A DNA stretch of 64,000 nt, from NCBI RefSeq assembly GCF_005239225.2, contig NC_133287.1, forward strand, positions 10,707,493 through 10,771,492, in the 5' to 3' direction. Numbering within the stretch: the first letter of the stretch is position 1; every line of letters begins with the position of its first letter. The notes beneath the pieces were generated by a model, which saw only the letters and a list, made by a program, of their open reading frames with translations, had not been told where the DNA came from and ran no database searches. This stretch comes from Populus alba. Lineage: Eukaryota > Streptophyta > Magnoliopsida > Malpighiales > Salicaceae. Positions 1 through 13,539 of this stretch are shown one piece after another. Position numbers and translations under genes: made by a program.

Positions 1-2590
1 GAGAAAGACAAGTAGATCAGACAAAACGCCGGTTGTGTTCGGCCGGCAATTCAGTGCCCGTTTGGCACAGTTAAACTGTTTTTCATTCAAATTTGAATTT
101 AAAAAAAAAAAAAATTAGTATTTTGATATAATAATAATAAAAAAAAAATTATTTTAATATATTTTAAAAAATAATAATAATTTTGGTCACATTTCTAAAC
201 GCAAAGAAAAAACGCAGAGATTCGGACAGAGAGATTTTTTTTTGTTCTGAGGAAGTAACTGTTTGGAGTTAATTTTGTATTATTGATGTAATTAAATTAT
301 CATTTTTCTTTCCTTCCCTCAAATAAAATATGCACTCTACTTTAATCCTTCTGGTTTTTCGAGTGCTACGTGGTCACTTACTTGACTAGTCACATCATGC
401 TAATACTTTTATGTTAATTTTTAACACAATAAAAAAAATCTTTGGATATAAATATTTTTTTAATTAAGTAATAGAAAAATGATGTTTATATTTATTGAAA
501 TAAATATAAAAAATATATTAGTTGATAAATTTTATTTTATAGATTAATTTTAATTGCTAACAACAAACAATTTTCTCTTTTATAATTATATAAAATATAA
601 GAAAAAAGTGTTATGAAATTAAAAAATATTAATCAATATTTTTTTAAAAAATAAACTAAACAATTTTGAAAATAAGAGAAAGTATTTATTAAATTTTTTA
701 AAAAAAATAATGAAAAGTAAAAGGAAAAAGAGGTCTCATGCGAGGTTCGTGTATCCTTTTTTTAAAGAGTTTTGCTCCATTCCTTTTTTCAACAAACAAT
801 ATGTCTTTCGTTGCAATAAACTATTTTTTAATAATTTAGAATTTAATTGATAAATTATTAGGTCATAAAAATAGTATTTTTATTTAATTAATTATATATT
901 TACTTAGATATGTCGCCTGTTTTGCATCGCAGGCCGTGACAAAATGGATGCTCATGCGGCAATAGCATTTTTTTAAAAATTTGGGACCGGGTCAGTAATT
1001 GGAATAGGTTTAGTAAGTTTAATTAATATAATTATACATACATACACATATATATATATATATAATAAAGCCAAAGACAGTAAAAAAAAATGACAATGCT
1101 AATAAAAAATATTTGTTAATATTATAAAAAAAAGTTAGAATAAATTGAAAAACAATTACAAAATTTAAATAAACAAATAAATCAAAGTCAAACCAGACTA
1201 ATTTTCAAAACTTGTGATTCAAATCATAAAATTACGTTACCTCATAAAAGATAAAATGAAAAAAAATTAAAAAGAAAAATTATTAATCATTCAAAATTAA
1301 AAAATAAAATAATTATCAACAAAAAAACAAAAAATAAATTTGATACAAAAAATAAACAGAATAAAACAATAAGAGATTAAATTAAAAAAATAAAATATAA
1401 AAGATAACAATTAAAATAATGAATAAAAAATATAGATAAAAAATAAATAAAAAAAAAAATACAAATGAAATTTTCTAAGAACTCAGTGACAGGATCTTTA
1501 GAGGAAAGAAATGTGTGAGTATAATTTTAAGTTATGTAGTTCAATTGATTAAATTTTAGGTTTATTTTTTAGATATTAAAAATTCGAGTGTTATAAATCT
1601 TAAACCATTAAAAATTTATCTAGTTATTAACTTAAAGATTTTAGAAAATTAATCAGTGTTACATGTTTAAGATAAGAATGATGATAAAAAAAAATGAAAA
1701 AAAATAAAAAAAAAAAAGAGAAAGTTGCGAGTATAGGCATGCACAAGACAAAGACAAACTATCCCGATGATTTCACAAAAAACATTAGTGCAGCGTCAAA
1801 TCATACCTTTACATCCAGCCTTGTGCATCTGAAATTCCATCTACAAGGAGTTTTAACAAAAAAAGAAAAAAAAAAAAAAAAAAAAAGGCATTGGATACTC
1901 GTAATATCGTTAACATCCTAGCTCGAGCAAGTGGAAATTAATAAATTAAGAAAGAGGCTGCGCCTTTCCGCGAAGAGCTGAAACAATAACTTAGAATTTG
2001 GAATCCGTTCTCAACACTCAAAATTAATGTTAATCTGACTGATTCATTAGTCATAATCAAATCAAATCAAATTGGGTGTCCTGTCTTCCATCATCGTATA
2101 ACAATGTTTTTATTTACGCCCAATAAACACAAGATTATCATAACAATTATTTTTTAAAATATTTTTATTTTAAAATATATTAAAATAATATACTTTTTAT
2201 TTTAAAAAATTATTCTTATATCAATACAGCAAAACAATTTTAAATTATAAAAAAAAACTAATTTTAAATAAAAAAAAAAGTCAGATTTTACCTAATCTCA
2301 TTTAACAGCCATATTTTGGTCAAGTGTGAAATCAAAGCAAGTATCCTAATCCACGATAACCTAACAGCCATATTTTATTTTATTTTATTTGTGTTCATGA
2401 AGCTTTCACATTGAAATGGGCGACCCCTTTTGAAGCACGAGGATTAATAAAAAACAAAATTCCAGCATGGATGTGAACCTCCATCTCTCTTGATTTCGAC
2501 CCCCAAAAATGTCAGTTTTTTCTGTAGATTAATCGACAACCTCTAAAGGGAAGTCGCCACTTGGACTCAGCAAGAGGAAAGTTTTGAGCG
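1..2590. other. AT-rich intergenic DNA, no gene seen
   Basis: This stretch is very AT-rich, with many A and T homopolymers and a short TA repeat at about 1048-1064. The only reading frames are lysine- or asparagine-rich products of poly(A) runs, with no domain. A segment around 2130-2285 resembles the T/A-rich MITE-like repeat annotated at 2599-2805. I see no splice-supported gene here. Confidence 0.6.
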
Positions 2591-2598
2591 TGTGGTTT

Positions 2599-2805
2599 GG
2601 AGGGTGTTTAGGAGTGTGGTAGCTGTTGCTTTTTAAATAGTTTTTCGTGCCGAAAAGCATGTTAATAATGTTTTTTTTATTTTTAAAAAATTATTTTTGA
2701 TATCAGCACATCAAAACGATTCAAAAAATACAAATAACACTCAATTTTAACAAAAAAAATATTAAAATTTATCAAAAAACAGGTTGAAACTCAACCCCAA
2801 ACAGG
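2599..2805. mobile_element. Degenerate MITE-like repeat
   Basis: The block opens with a GGGTGTTTAGGAGTGTGG-type end and closes with CAACCCCAAACAGGCT. Between them lie a TTTTTAAATAG stretch, GCATGTTAATAATG, and a GATATCAGCACATCAAAACG core. This layout matches a short non-autonomous DNA element that I recall as common in poplar genomes (hAT-like MITE). No transposase is encoded. I could not confirm a target-site duplication by eye, so the family name is tentative. Confidence 0.5.
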
Positions 2806-3029
2806 CTTGATGGATTATTCAACCAAAAGAGTTTGATTGACCATTGACCATAACCATGCCTACCAGCCATCGTAAAACTGCACTGGCGAATGACCATCTT
2901 TACCCCCTTCTATGGATTTTGAATTTTTAAATTCTGGTCCCCCCCAGTATGAAATTTAAATCCCCGGGAAAAAGGTCAAACTTAATTGTTTGAAAGGAAA
3001 ATACATTCGACTTACCTTTTTCTTTTCCG

Positions 3030-3420
3030 TCTAATTTTTTTTAAAAACTCATTTTTAAATTAGATTTTTTTTAATGTTTTTAATATGCTAATGATGTTAA
3101 AAATAAATTATTTAAAAATAAAAAAAAAAATTATTTTGATATATTTTTAAATAAAAAAATATTTTTAAAAACAATCTCAAAAAATATTTAACTTTTATAA
3201 CTTAGAGCCCGTTTTATACTATATTTTCAAAAAAATCCTTAATATGCTGATGATGTTAACAAAAAAAATTATCACATTTTTAAACAGATCCTTAATATCG
3301 TGTTTAGCTTCATAACTCATAATCTATTTTTTAAATTTTAAATTATTTTTTGTTTAGAAATATATTGAAATAGTGTTTTTTTTTTAATTTTTAAAATACA
3401 AAAACAAATATACTCTTAAT
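3030..3420. repeat. Diverged copies of the T/A-rich MITE-like repeat
   Basis: Two adjacent stretches repeat the pattern seen at 2599-2805: TTTTTAAAA, AATATGCTAATGATGTT (about 3085 and again near 3240), a polyA/T arm, and a GAGCCCGTTTTATACT / CTTCATAACTCATAATC boundary. They are too decayed for defined termini. The neighbouring 3420-4255 interval shows nothing recognisable. Confidence 0.35.
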
Positions 3421-4255
3421 ACAAAATAAATATACTTCGTACAATACAAGGTGTAGATGCTCTCATGTGAACACTACTTGTGTAACATTCTTAAAAACAG
3501 GCAAGAGAACCTTAACCTCCATGATAATCTAACTAACAACTACAGATCTATTTATAATTTTATAACAAATATCGTCCTAATTAGATTCTTGTACGTGTCC
3601 TATGCTTGACCGTCTATGCTCGGCATGGACAGGTCTCCCACAAGCCACAAGGCGCAATTTTAGAGGCTGCTTGAGATTGTATATTAAGAATATTTTTTTA
3701 AAAATAACTTTTTTTATATATTAATAATTTTTTAAAATGAATATGAATCCTTAATTGATGATTTTTAAATAGCTTCCTTGCACTACCAAACTATTGTAAA
3801 GGATTTGAAATAGAAGGGGATTCGGAAAAATCAAGTTTTAAATGAACATTAAATATATCATTAAATTATTGTTCTTTATATAAATTTTACTATTAGATTA
3901 TTTCGATTTGTCAAATAAGAATATTTGTTAGAATTACTATATATACACATGCACACAATCTGAATAAAATTATGAACATGAAATTTTAAAAATGAATGTA
4001 AATTTTTAATATGATTTTTAAAATTTGAAGATAAAACTAATATAAAAAATTATTTAATGTTAACATTGAGAGTATATTAATAGTTGGATAATTGGATGGT
4101 ACTTTAAGGTTTGTCTATAATTGTTTTAATTAATGGGTGAATGATTTATTTAAAATTCAATTTAAAAATAAACAGTCCTTAACTTTTTGTATATAAAATA
4201 TAGGGTGATCATTTTCAATTAGTTTTGATTTTTATTAAAATAAAAGGTAATTAAA

Positions 4256-4555
4256 TTAATTATTTTTTAAAAAAAAACTTGAAACCGATTTAAATTGACC
4301 GGTTTCAGTTCCATTCGATTTATTTTGGATAAAAACCGGTTCAAGCTGGTTTGTCTTGGTTGTTTTCCGGCTTGGTTCAGTTTTTTTTCTAGTTTTTTTT
4401 TCGGTTTCGGTGCGGTTAGATTTTTTTGGTTTCAGGCTCATGAAACCAAACTGATCCGGTTGGTTTTTTTTAAAATTTTAATCGGTTTTTTTCACAATTT
4501 TTTTTTTTTGTCGATTTAATTGGTTTTTCAGTTTTTTTTCTCACCCAAGATAAAA
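4256..4555. repeat. CCGGTTT-type low-complexity repeat
   Basis: The stretch is built from imperfect repeats of AACCGGTT, CGGTTTCAGTT and GGTTTTTTT words. It therefore yields long but meaningless open frames on both strands, with Lys/Thr-rich and Phe-rich translations. This kind of AACCGGTT-rich block is a common plant dispersed repeat. No coding evidence was found here or in the following 4.56-5.7 kb, which is plain AT-rich intergenic DNA. Confidence 0.4.
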
Positions 4556-5739
4556 TTAACTAGAATTGATCTATTCCTTTTTAAATCTCTTTTAGAATTA
4601 ATACCTATATTTACGAGGATATATGTTTTAGATAATTTAAATAGAATTTCAATTTCAATTGACAAATGAACGCAACCAAAAAGAACTGCTAACACTTGAA
4701 AAAAAGAATAGATCATAATTTCTCCAGAAAAATGTTTTTTTTTTTTTTTTTCGCTGCCCAAGATAGCTTGAGCTCTAACCCAACATATGGCAAGGAACAA
4801 TACTGCCATCTATAGATGGAATTAAATATTTAATAATGGAAACTTTATAATGAAAAATGAAAAACTAAAAGATAAAAGAGATTTGATATTTAATAATTTT
4901 AATTATTTACTTGGTATTTCTTAAATATTTTTTTATATTAGATTGGAGAAACTCCTCCTATTTTGGATAACATACAATTTTTATTTTTTTATTTAACTAT
5001 GAAAGAAATCCTCAAATGAGCTTATGATAAACAACTCATAAAAAAATAAAACATAAGATAAAGTACAAAAATAAAAAAGCATAACAATAAATGACACAAA
5101 ATTGTATAGTCAAGTAATTAGATGATTGGCTGTTCTACAGGTTAAAATATTTTTTTAATATAAAAAAAATATTTATATATTATTAGTATGTATTTTAGTA
5201 TAAAAATATTATAAAAAAAGCTCAATTTTTTACCATGAACTATAAGTATTTTCAATGTGAATTAGAGTAGTGTTTACTAGAGAGGAGTTGATTGGTTCTC
5301 ATTATAAGATGTGAGCGGTTTGTGTTTTGATATTTTTCATTGTGTGTATAGTATGCTATGATTTACTAAGTTGTTTGTTGTCGGTGAGTATTTGGTGGCT
5401 TGTCATTCTCTTGATCTGTGTAGTATGGAGGGACTGGTGGTTAAATATAGACCTTACTTGTGATATACCAAGTTGTGCGGTGGTTCTCGGGAGAGTACTG
5501 GTCTGGTGTGTTGGATGAGATTTTGGTTGATTTTGCATGGGATGATAGTGGTTTCTTTGTTGTTTCTCTTTATTTTGGGCAGGTATAAATGTTTTATCAT
5601 TGTGTTGAGTTGGTACAAGTACTTTACGATTGTGTTGAGTTGTTTATTTTAATTTTTTCTTTTGAATTTTGCTGGATTAAAGGGATCATGGGTTGATGGA
5701 TTTTGCGTCTAAAATTGATTGGAGCAATCATGCTTTTTA

Positions 5740-6640
5740 TTTATTTATTTTAGACACACTAATCTTAAACACGTAGGGACACCAGACCTAAATAGCTTGG
5801 GTCTAGGAAGGGCGCGAAACCCAAGTAACATGGATCTGGCTAGAATGTCTAACAGACCCGCTCACCTTAGTTTGCCAAACCCGTGCTTGGGCCTGACATC
5901 ACACATGGTTGCCACACCCAAGCAAACATGTCTTCATTGTTGTAAGCAAATCATCACAGAAATCTAGTTTAATGTTTTAAATCTAAATCTAAAAATTAAA
6001 AATCATATTTTTCAATTGAAATATTTCATATTTTATGTTTATAAATTTGTTATTCATTCAATAGAAATTCTATTATTAATGTTATTAATATGATTATTAT
6101 TATTTAAATAAACTTGAGTCGGAAATGTTTGCCAGATCCAAGTAACATGGGTCAAAAAATTATTTATAAACAAAGTATAAATAATTTATAAGCAACAAAT
6201 CATTACAAAAAATTAATTTAACATTTTATATCTAAAATTTCAAGTCATATTTTCCTATTGAAATAGTTAATTTTTTATATTTATGAATTTATTATTCCTT
6301 CAATAGAAATTTGATTTTATGGTTGTGACCAATATAGTTTTTGTTCAAGAGTATTTTTTTTAAAAAAGTAATATATTAAAATAATTTGAAAATATAAAAA
6401 AATAATTTAAAGCAAACATATCAAAATAAAATAAAATAAAAAATTTTCATTTTTTTTAAATACAATAACAAACATGCTATAGTAATCATGTTTTTCTTAT
6501 AAATCTATAATTAATAAAAATTTTGAGTCTAATATTGTTGCTAGACCGATGTCTTTTAGATTTTGCTAGGCCGCTAGACCGAAAAGACTTGAGCGTGCCT
6601 TGGGTTTGGGTTAATTGCCATACCCAAGTCTCTTTTAAAA
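5740..6640. repeat. Two diverged ~250-bp tandem repeats, probable TE relic
   Basis: A segment beginning near 5942 (GTAAGCAAATCATCACAG, then a TTTTCAATTGAAATA core and TTCAATAGAAATT) recurs about 248 bp later near 6190, with the same order of words. GC-richer phrases such as CCCAAGTAACATGG occur before each copy. The open frame at 5719-5967 lies in this repeat and has no recognisable domain. It is probably a fragment of an old element of unknown class. Confidence 0.4.
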
Positions 6641-6859
6641 TGTAATATATATATGTTTTAAAAAAATTGTTATTAACTCACTACGGAGTGCGGATCAATA
6701 CACTAGTTTAAACCATATGATGATTGATATGATGTGATTTGGTTGATATGATATATCCAAAGATAACCTGTATGACATATAAAATATAGTTTGATTAAAA
6801 AAAATCAAAATGATATTAAAAAAATTGAAACAACAATATATTAGATGAATTAAGATCAA

Positions 6860-7470
6860 CTTAGGTTAATTAATCAAATTTTCTATCTAGATCCTGAGAC
6901 CATAATAACACTATAGAAAATAACTAAATAAAAATATTAAACCCAACTCTTATTTAATTTAATGTTAAATGATAAAATTAAAAATAAAATTAAACTAAAA
7001 AATAAGTCAGATAAACCCAAATCAACCTGCCAAACTTTGATTATGAGACAAGAATAACCTTGTAAAAGCAAATAAAAACAAATTATAAGGTTTAATTCTC
7101 AATCAACTCAATGTTAAAGGAGAAAATATAAAAAAATCAATTAAAAAGAACATAAAAAACCATCTGAGTTAACTGGCCAAACCCATGACCTAGATTATGA
7201 TATTAAAATAATCTTATAGAACACAAACCAAAACAAGTTATAAAACCTAATTCTCAATCAACTCAATATTAAAGAATGAAATTGAAAAAAAAATTCAATT
7301 ATAAAGAGAATAAAAAAACCTAAGTTAATTAGCTTAATTCATGATCCAAATCATAAAACCATGAAAATACTATAAAAAATAAATCAAAATAAATTATGAA
7401 GTTCAATACCTAATAAATTAAATATTAAAAAAAATTTTAATTACAAAAAAACCTCAAAAATTTTGAGAAT
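6860..7470. repeat. ~155-bp tandem repeat, about four diverged copies
   Basis: The phrase TTCTCAATCAACTCAAT followed by TTAAAG recurs with a spacing of roughly 155 bp (near 7095 and 7252). Weaker copies lie near 6945 and 7405. Each copy continues through a polyA tract, a GAGTTAA..GCC/TAAA..CATGA phrase and an ATAAAACCATGA-like phrase. No coding potential was seen. A related, oppositely oriented family appears in the first intron of the MADS gene near 57.15-57.65 kb. Confidence 0.45.
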
Positions 7471-7624
7471 AAAAATTTTAAAAACCTTTGTATTTCTATG
7501 ATGAAATTTTCCGAGGCCTTGAATACGTTAATAATCAATTAATATATTATAAGAATCATATATTAGATTTTTAATTTTTTTTGTAGGAGTGGATCCACAA
7601 AAGAAAGGACAGATAGGAGGTATT

Positions 7625-7830
7625 TAAAATTACAGTAAAGATTATTTTTTAAGTATTTTTTATTTAAAAAATATATTAAAATAATATATATTTTTTATTT
7701 TTTAAAATTTAATTTTAATATTATCATACCAAAACAATTTAAAAATTATAAAACAATTTAATTTAAAACAATTTAATTTAAAACAAACTTTTTTTTTGTT
7801 TTTTTTAACAAATTGAAAATCAATTACAAA
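7625..7830. repeat. T/A-rich MITE-like fragment upstream of the RING gene
   Basis: It has the same word order as the 2599-2805 repeat: TTTTTAAGTATTTTTTATTT, AAAATATATTAAAATAATATA, ATCATACCAAAACAATTTAAAAATTA, and a polyT arm. It ends about 30 bases before the likely 5' UTR of the RING gene and so may lie in that gene's promoter. Confidence 0.35.
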
Positions 7831-7859
7831 CATATTCAGACACTGCTTTAATTCCGCGC

Positions 7860-8868
7860 TTTCGTAGCTTTTCTCGCCGAAGCATTAACTAAAACAGATA
7901 ATCCAAATATCCTCTCTTGTTTCTTCTCCTCGACTTGTCTCAGCTCTTACAAGGGTACTTTCTTTTTTTAATCTCTCTCAAATTCTTTTTCTTCAAAACC
8001 TATAATTTGGCATGAACACATGAAAATCTCAACTGGGTATCTTTCATTTTAATGATCCATGTATGTTTTTGTGTTGATCCTTTTGTTTTCACTGAGTTTT
8101 TTGATGGGTTTTGGACATGCTTGATAAATTTTGTTTTTTTTTTTTTTGGGGGGGGGTTCATAAAGGAATTTTTTTTTTTTGCTTGGGGTTTCCTTATGGG
8201 ATGATTGTGGAAGTCTCCCTCTTTTTTCTCAATTTCAGTTTTTGATTGTTAAAAAATGTTACTTTGTATTAAAAGAAATATCCCTTTCTCTGATTTTGAT
8301 AGGATCCCATAAAGAACAAGCAAGGATTGTTATTTTCCTAGAAAAAAAGGAAGATTTTTTTTACAGACGATTCTCAGTTTTTTTCTTCTGAAAGTTACCG
8401 ATTTTAGTTAGTTTGGTAGTTAATTGAAGATTCTCTGTACTGATCATGCTGTCACAACTTGTATTAATCAATCAAATGAAGTCCTTTTTTTTTTTGATGT
8501 CTATGGGCTATGTGCTTGTGAATGCTGAAATTTTTGAAGAAATTTACTTGCTTATTTAGCTCTAGTGATATCATTTTAGCGAATCTTTCTGATTTTATCT
8601 TTATTAGTGACTTGATTTCTTTAACATGTTCTCCTGATTTACAGGTCAAGAAGTATTTAGGCCCACCAATTGTTTAACAAGAAAAAAAAACAAACAAACA
8701 AAGAAAAAAAGGCAATTGGCATTTGGTGACTAAGAGAGGGAGGATACTGGTTCGTGGAGGCAATTTAATTTCTGCGAGCTTAGATTCCTCTCTCATTCTC
8801 TATTTATTGTGCACGAGAGCACTTCTTGATGCTTATGAGATTTGCTAGAGAGTGAGATAAGTAACACC
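7860..8868 (+). promoter_or_regulatory. 5' UTR of the RING gene with a probable leader intron
   Basis: A pyrimidine-rich leader (about 7900-7954) ends at AAGG|GTACTT. An acceptor, TTTACAG|GTCAAGAAG, lies at 8644/8645, about 220 bases before the start codon. This suggests a leader intron of about 690 nt at 7955-8644. The intron contains a striking T16-G10-like run near 8135-8157. Open frames at 8179-8391 (+) and 8464-8649 (-) fall inside it and have no domain. The transcript start is not defined by sequence alone. Confidence 0.45.
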
Positions 8869-11800
8869 ATGGGTTCTGTTTGTTGCTGTTTGCGTGCTGA
8901 TGATTTTGAGGATTATATGAATCCTGAGAATTCTGTGTATAGAAACTGCATGTGCCTTGGTTGCTTTGTTCAGAATTTCCTACATGTGGTATGCTTCCCC
9001 CCTTGCCTTACCTCCTTTTTCTGTTACTCTTGAAATTTAAGGCTGTCTTTCATTGTCATAGCAATAGGACTAGAAGTTATATGCAGCTTCTAATATAGTA
9101 CTATTTTTTCATGGCATCTAATATGTTATTAGGTTTGTTATTTAACCTGTGAGTTATAACCTGTCAGGAATATTTGCTGCTAATGCTACATAAGACATTG
9201 TCATTATTTCCATTTCTTCCTTGCCTCATGAAGATCAGGAATAAGAAAAAGTATCAGGGAAAGATTGATGCCTAAAGATGAAAGGCATTTGTGTTGTTTC
9301 ACTCTTGGATGTTGGTTCTTACAAGTTGACAATTTCTTGATTGTTAAAAGGAGGACATATATTAGAGCTCTAAAGGATGAGCTAAATACCCAACAAATTA
9401 CCAATGTTTGTTTTTATATGTAACATTGTTGCTACCACTTTTAAGCTGACGATTCTATATTTCTATCGGTGTCTTTGTTGCTACCACGTTTAAGCTGGCG
9501 ATTCTATATTTCTATTGGTGGCTTCCACCAAGGTAATCAAATGGGTGGTAAAAGTTGTTGGAAAAAATTAAAGCATATTGGTTGGTGTGCTGCTTAATGT
9601 GGAGAATCATCCAGATTCTTAGTTTTAGCTATAGTGTATTTTTGAGTGCAATGCATTTATTTGATTTTATTTGAATGAGCAGCTCATTTGTATGGAAAAA
9701 GTACTGGTTCAGAATTTCCAAGTTGATTTGAATGGAATTAGAATTGTAATTCAATATTAGTTAATATTCCTTCTGATGGAGTTCTAACTATTTAATTTTT
9801 TCTTTCTTTCCCTCCAATATTTGTAGTACACCTCAATATTTCAAAGAGGGCAATTGCATTCTGTCCCTTCATCCATTCAAGGGGCAGCATCTCTGACTTC
9901 TTCTTCATCTCTTGACAACTCTCTTGCTGACATGTACCGATCTCCTCCACGGCCCTTGCCCTATGATGCTGACCCCAGATGCATCCGCTTGCAGCGTGAT
10001 GGTCTGGTTTCAATACGTGATAAGGGTTCAAGTCATTCACATGAGGAATCAGAACCCTTAAGAAGTGATAGTGATGTTGATTCTGAATCCTTCAGCACAG
10101 GAGACAAATGGAATGTGTCTGCTTGTGAAGATGGAGGCAAGGAACAGCATTCTAGATCCTCACTAAAGCTCTCATCTGCAAAAGCAACAGTTGGAAATGG
10201 ATATGTTTATTCATCCTCAGAAGAAGAGGATGTCTGTCCAACATGTCTTGATGGTAAAATTCTTGATTTAGCTTTAATAGGTGTTGTGTCCGTTAAGATA
10301 TTCTATGGTAACTGTGTTTCTGCTGATATTGTTAGTCCATCATGTCTTGAACACAATTTTATTTTTCACTTTCCTTGCTAGCTTGTTGTTTAAGAATCTC
10401 TTACATCTCCTGGCATGAGCCAAGCCACCTTGGACTCTTTTACTTGTTTGTCTTTTGATATCTCTATGTTAGGTGGGAATAGCCCCAACACTTATGTAAA
10501 AAAACAAGAAAGATTATTCTACTTTTAGTTATAAAAGACATTGATCCAGTCTTTCTGGTTGGAATGTGAAGCTAGCTACCATCACAATCATCTGATTTTA
10601 TCAAAACTATAGTGGGAGATGGTATGAATATGAGCAGAACAGAAGAGGATAGAAGCTTTGAGTTTGTCAGATTTGTTTCACCATATTGCAGTTGTTCTTC
10701 CACTCCATGTTCATTGGTTCCAACCTTAGAAACAAAAATCTTATAGTTTGAAGTTGGGAATTTGTTAAAACTATATTGGAAGACGTTATGAACTTGAAAA
10801 AAGTGGAAGCTATGAGCATGTCACAGTTATTTTTCAACAGGCCATGTATTTCCTTCTAATCCTACCCTCTCAAATAATTGGATCCAACCTTAGAAGCCCA
10901 ATTCCAGTAATTAAGAAGCTGTTTCCATGACGAGTGCAACCATAGCCATCACAATGGCAAAAAAGTGAAATTTTGGAGTCTAGACCAGTTTTCTGATGGG
11001 GAGGGACCCTCCTTGTTGTCAATGTTTTAAAGATGCTTAAAATTTGCTCTTATGGACTTGGTGTGTTGACAATTAAGTTGTCATTTGTTTACCCTCTTAC
11101 CTATGCAGAATATACTCAAGAGAACCCAAAGATAATGACAAAATGCTCTCACCATTTCCACCTTGGTTGCATTTATGAGTGGATGGAAAGAAGTGATGGC
11201 TGCCCAGTCTGTGGCAAGGTAACTTGTTTTGCTTTATTTTGCTTAAACTTGCTCATTCAATTTGCAATTTTCATTCTGGAATTATATTAATCAGTACCTT
11301 TGCTACCTGAGGAGCACAATGAGTTTAATGTTCAACAGATTTTTGTTTTTCTTTTCTGTGCTGCCAAAAACTTAATTCTTTTCAAGACTTTTCCTGCTCC
11401 TGTGCATTTGATTAAATTCTTCTTTTGGTTTAAAGTAGGGATGCTCATTTCTTGCATGAGTAAATCTAGTTTCTTTTGTTGTTGTGGATAGCAATGACAT
11501 GCCTTGTTAGCTATATTAAATGATGAATTGGGTGCTTTTGAATGCTGTAGGAGCTGGCTCTATTGCATGATTTTATTTTGTCTCTGATGACTCACAATTT
11601 TATATTACTTAATTGCACTCCATTTTGCACTCAATTTAGAGGGTCAGATATTGCCTTACCTCGCCTTCTGGGTGTTAAAAACTTTTTTATGCAGTTGAGA
11701 TTTGAGAGGTGTACAGAAAACCTACTTTTTTGCCCCCTGTTGGCTCATGAAGTATTGAAAAAGACTTTTGGCTATTCTGGCCTTTTGCTCAAGTGTCATA

Positions 11801-12352
11801 GGCAGCAACATGTGGGAAGAAATTGTGAGGTGACAGCCAAAAAAGTAATTAATAAAATTGATACTTGGGATGTTGATGTATTCTAGCGCGCACCTTCGTA
11901 AACTGAGAGGCTTACAAATTGCTTACCTCGTGCATATGAAAGGTAGCTGTGCCTCAAGTTAGTTTGCCATGGGGCATTGAGAAACCACAATTTGCAGAAA
12001 ATTCATTTCTCACATGATTTTACTTTCAGTGATCCCATATCAAATCTGCTGATGCCATGCAAGTCTTGATAGTTTGGATTAAATGTCCATCTTGGTTAAT
12101 TAGTCGGAAACAGCAATATAATTTGCTCTCTCGTATGTTCCATTTTGAAAGCATTCTTCTGACACATTCAGCATAACTACTTGCTTGCTACTTCAACATT
12201 CAAATATGAAAATCATTGTTTTCTGCTGTTATTAACATGAAAAAAGTAGAATGAAGTTTGGTATCATGTTTTTCCTGAATCTTTTCTATGTTGACTTAAC
12301 CAAGTCTTTTGGTTTGATCCTCTAGGTGATGGTATTCGATGAAACGACTTGA
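8869..12352 (+). CDS. RING-H2 E3 ubiquitin ligase (At3g02290-like), four exons
   Basis: The exons read 8869-8988, 9827-10253, 11109-11218 and 12326-12352. All have GT-AG junctions with compatible phases, giving 227 residues. The start is MGSVCCC; an in-frame ATG at 8842 lies upstream but is not part of the family's conserved start. Gly2 followed by Cys5-7 suggests N-myristoylation and palmitoylation, an inference that would place it at a membrane. The middle (about 41-176) is Ser-rich and acidic, probably disordered. The C-terminus is a RING-H2 finger: C177, C180, C195, H197, H200, C203, C214 and C217, with Trp207 in the E2-binding position. The last exon adds only VMVFDETT. RING-H2 proteins of this type transfer ubiquitin from an E2 to substrates; the substrate is unknown. 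All eight metal ligands are present, so it looks functional. It has no close neighbours. Confidence 0.9.
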
Positions 12353-13530
12353 TCTTGCTTCAAAGGTTAGTGTCGTGGATGAAACAAGCTACAGCACGAG
12401 AAGAAGGTAAAAAGAAGACTGTATAGAGTTCTTTGTGAATACCGCAAGTGTTTGCTGTCTATATTGTAAATGAACGATTGGTCTACATAACAATTGTTAC
12501 AAAGTACATTCTGTTCCAAAAGCCCGTTAATTTTTTTCTCCCCATCCATGTGAATGAAAAATCTGCTTATAGTTTCATAATAATTTAAAAACATGAATTG
12601 ATGTTTGCTGTGTTTCTGATGCTGAATTCGTTTCCATGTGTGCTATAGCCTACCTATTATTCCCATTTCTGAGTTTTGATTGTTGATCTTGTGAAGGAAT
12701 TCTTAGCTCTTCTCCTGTCCTAGAATCAGGAACGGAGAGTCTTGGTAAAATTGAAGGCATGACTAAATTCAGATCAGTGTGTGCAGTTCCAAGATTATGC
12801 AATTTACCAATGATTACCAGTGATTTTATAAAATTCGATTCAAACAAATTTCAAGCAATTTCTCAAAGATTTCTGCATGCCTGTAATAAGTAGCAGCACC
12901 TTACTCTCTCAAAGGATGCAATTTTCACAATTTAGGCCGTAACCATTTAAAACAAGAAAAGGAAAGGACAAGAAAAGAGATGTCTAAAGAGCTCAATCCC
13001 AACATGCATGTGATCTGGAGGCTGCAGCAAGTTTTTTATTTTTTTTTCTTTTTCTTTGTGGTTAAAATGGTTATTCTGCACAACGTTTTATGATTTTCTT
13101 GATGATAAATAATATCATTGGACATAAATATATAAATTAAAAATACTAAAATTGAACTTAAATAGTTCGAAGATCAAGGATTCTTTGGTATAATATTAAA
13201 AAAAAACTAGAAAGGGGATTAGTAAAACATTGTGACCACTTTGGATTTGCATGGTTATATCAATTTGTTTTTTTAATTTTTTTTGTTATTTTTTTTTTCC
13301 AGTTTAATCTTTGCATGTTTTATTAATTTAGAATTGAGATTCATGTATTTTTTTTTCTAGGTTTTAATGATTTAAAAAATTATCTTGCTATTAAGTTGGT
13401 TTTTAATTTTACAGAGAATAAATCAATTTGATTATTTGCAATGAGCTCCTCCTTTTCTCCATTAATAATTTAAAAATCAATTTTTTTTCTTATGCTCCTC
13501 CTTTTCTTCATTAATAATTTCGTTCTTGAA
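12353..13530. other. 3' flank of the RING gene, no further gene seen
   Basis: The first few hundred bases after the stop at 12352 probably include the 3' UTR; I could not fix a single polyadenylation site. The remainder is AT-rich with T-runs (13025-13055, 13265-13300). The short frames at 12367-12594 and 12650-12847 on the minus strand carry no domain. Confidence 0.5.
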
Positions 13531-13539
13531 ACTCGTATT

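Noticed and set aside
5327..5518. Hydrophobic 63-residue frame on the plus strand with an overlapping minus-strand frame
   Set aside because: GT-rich low-complexity sequence gives Cys/Val/Leu-rich translation. There are no neighbours, splice signals or domain.
9792..10040. 82-residue minus-strand frame
   Set aside because: Exactly antisense to exon 2 of the RING gene, which has correct splice phases.
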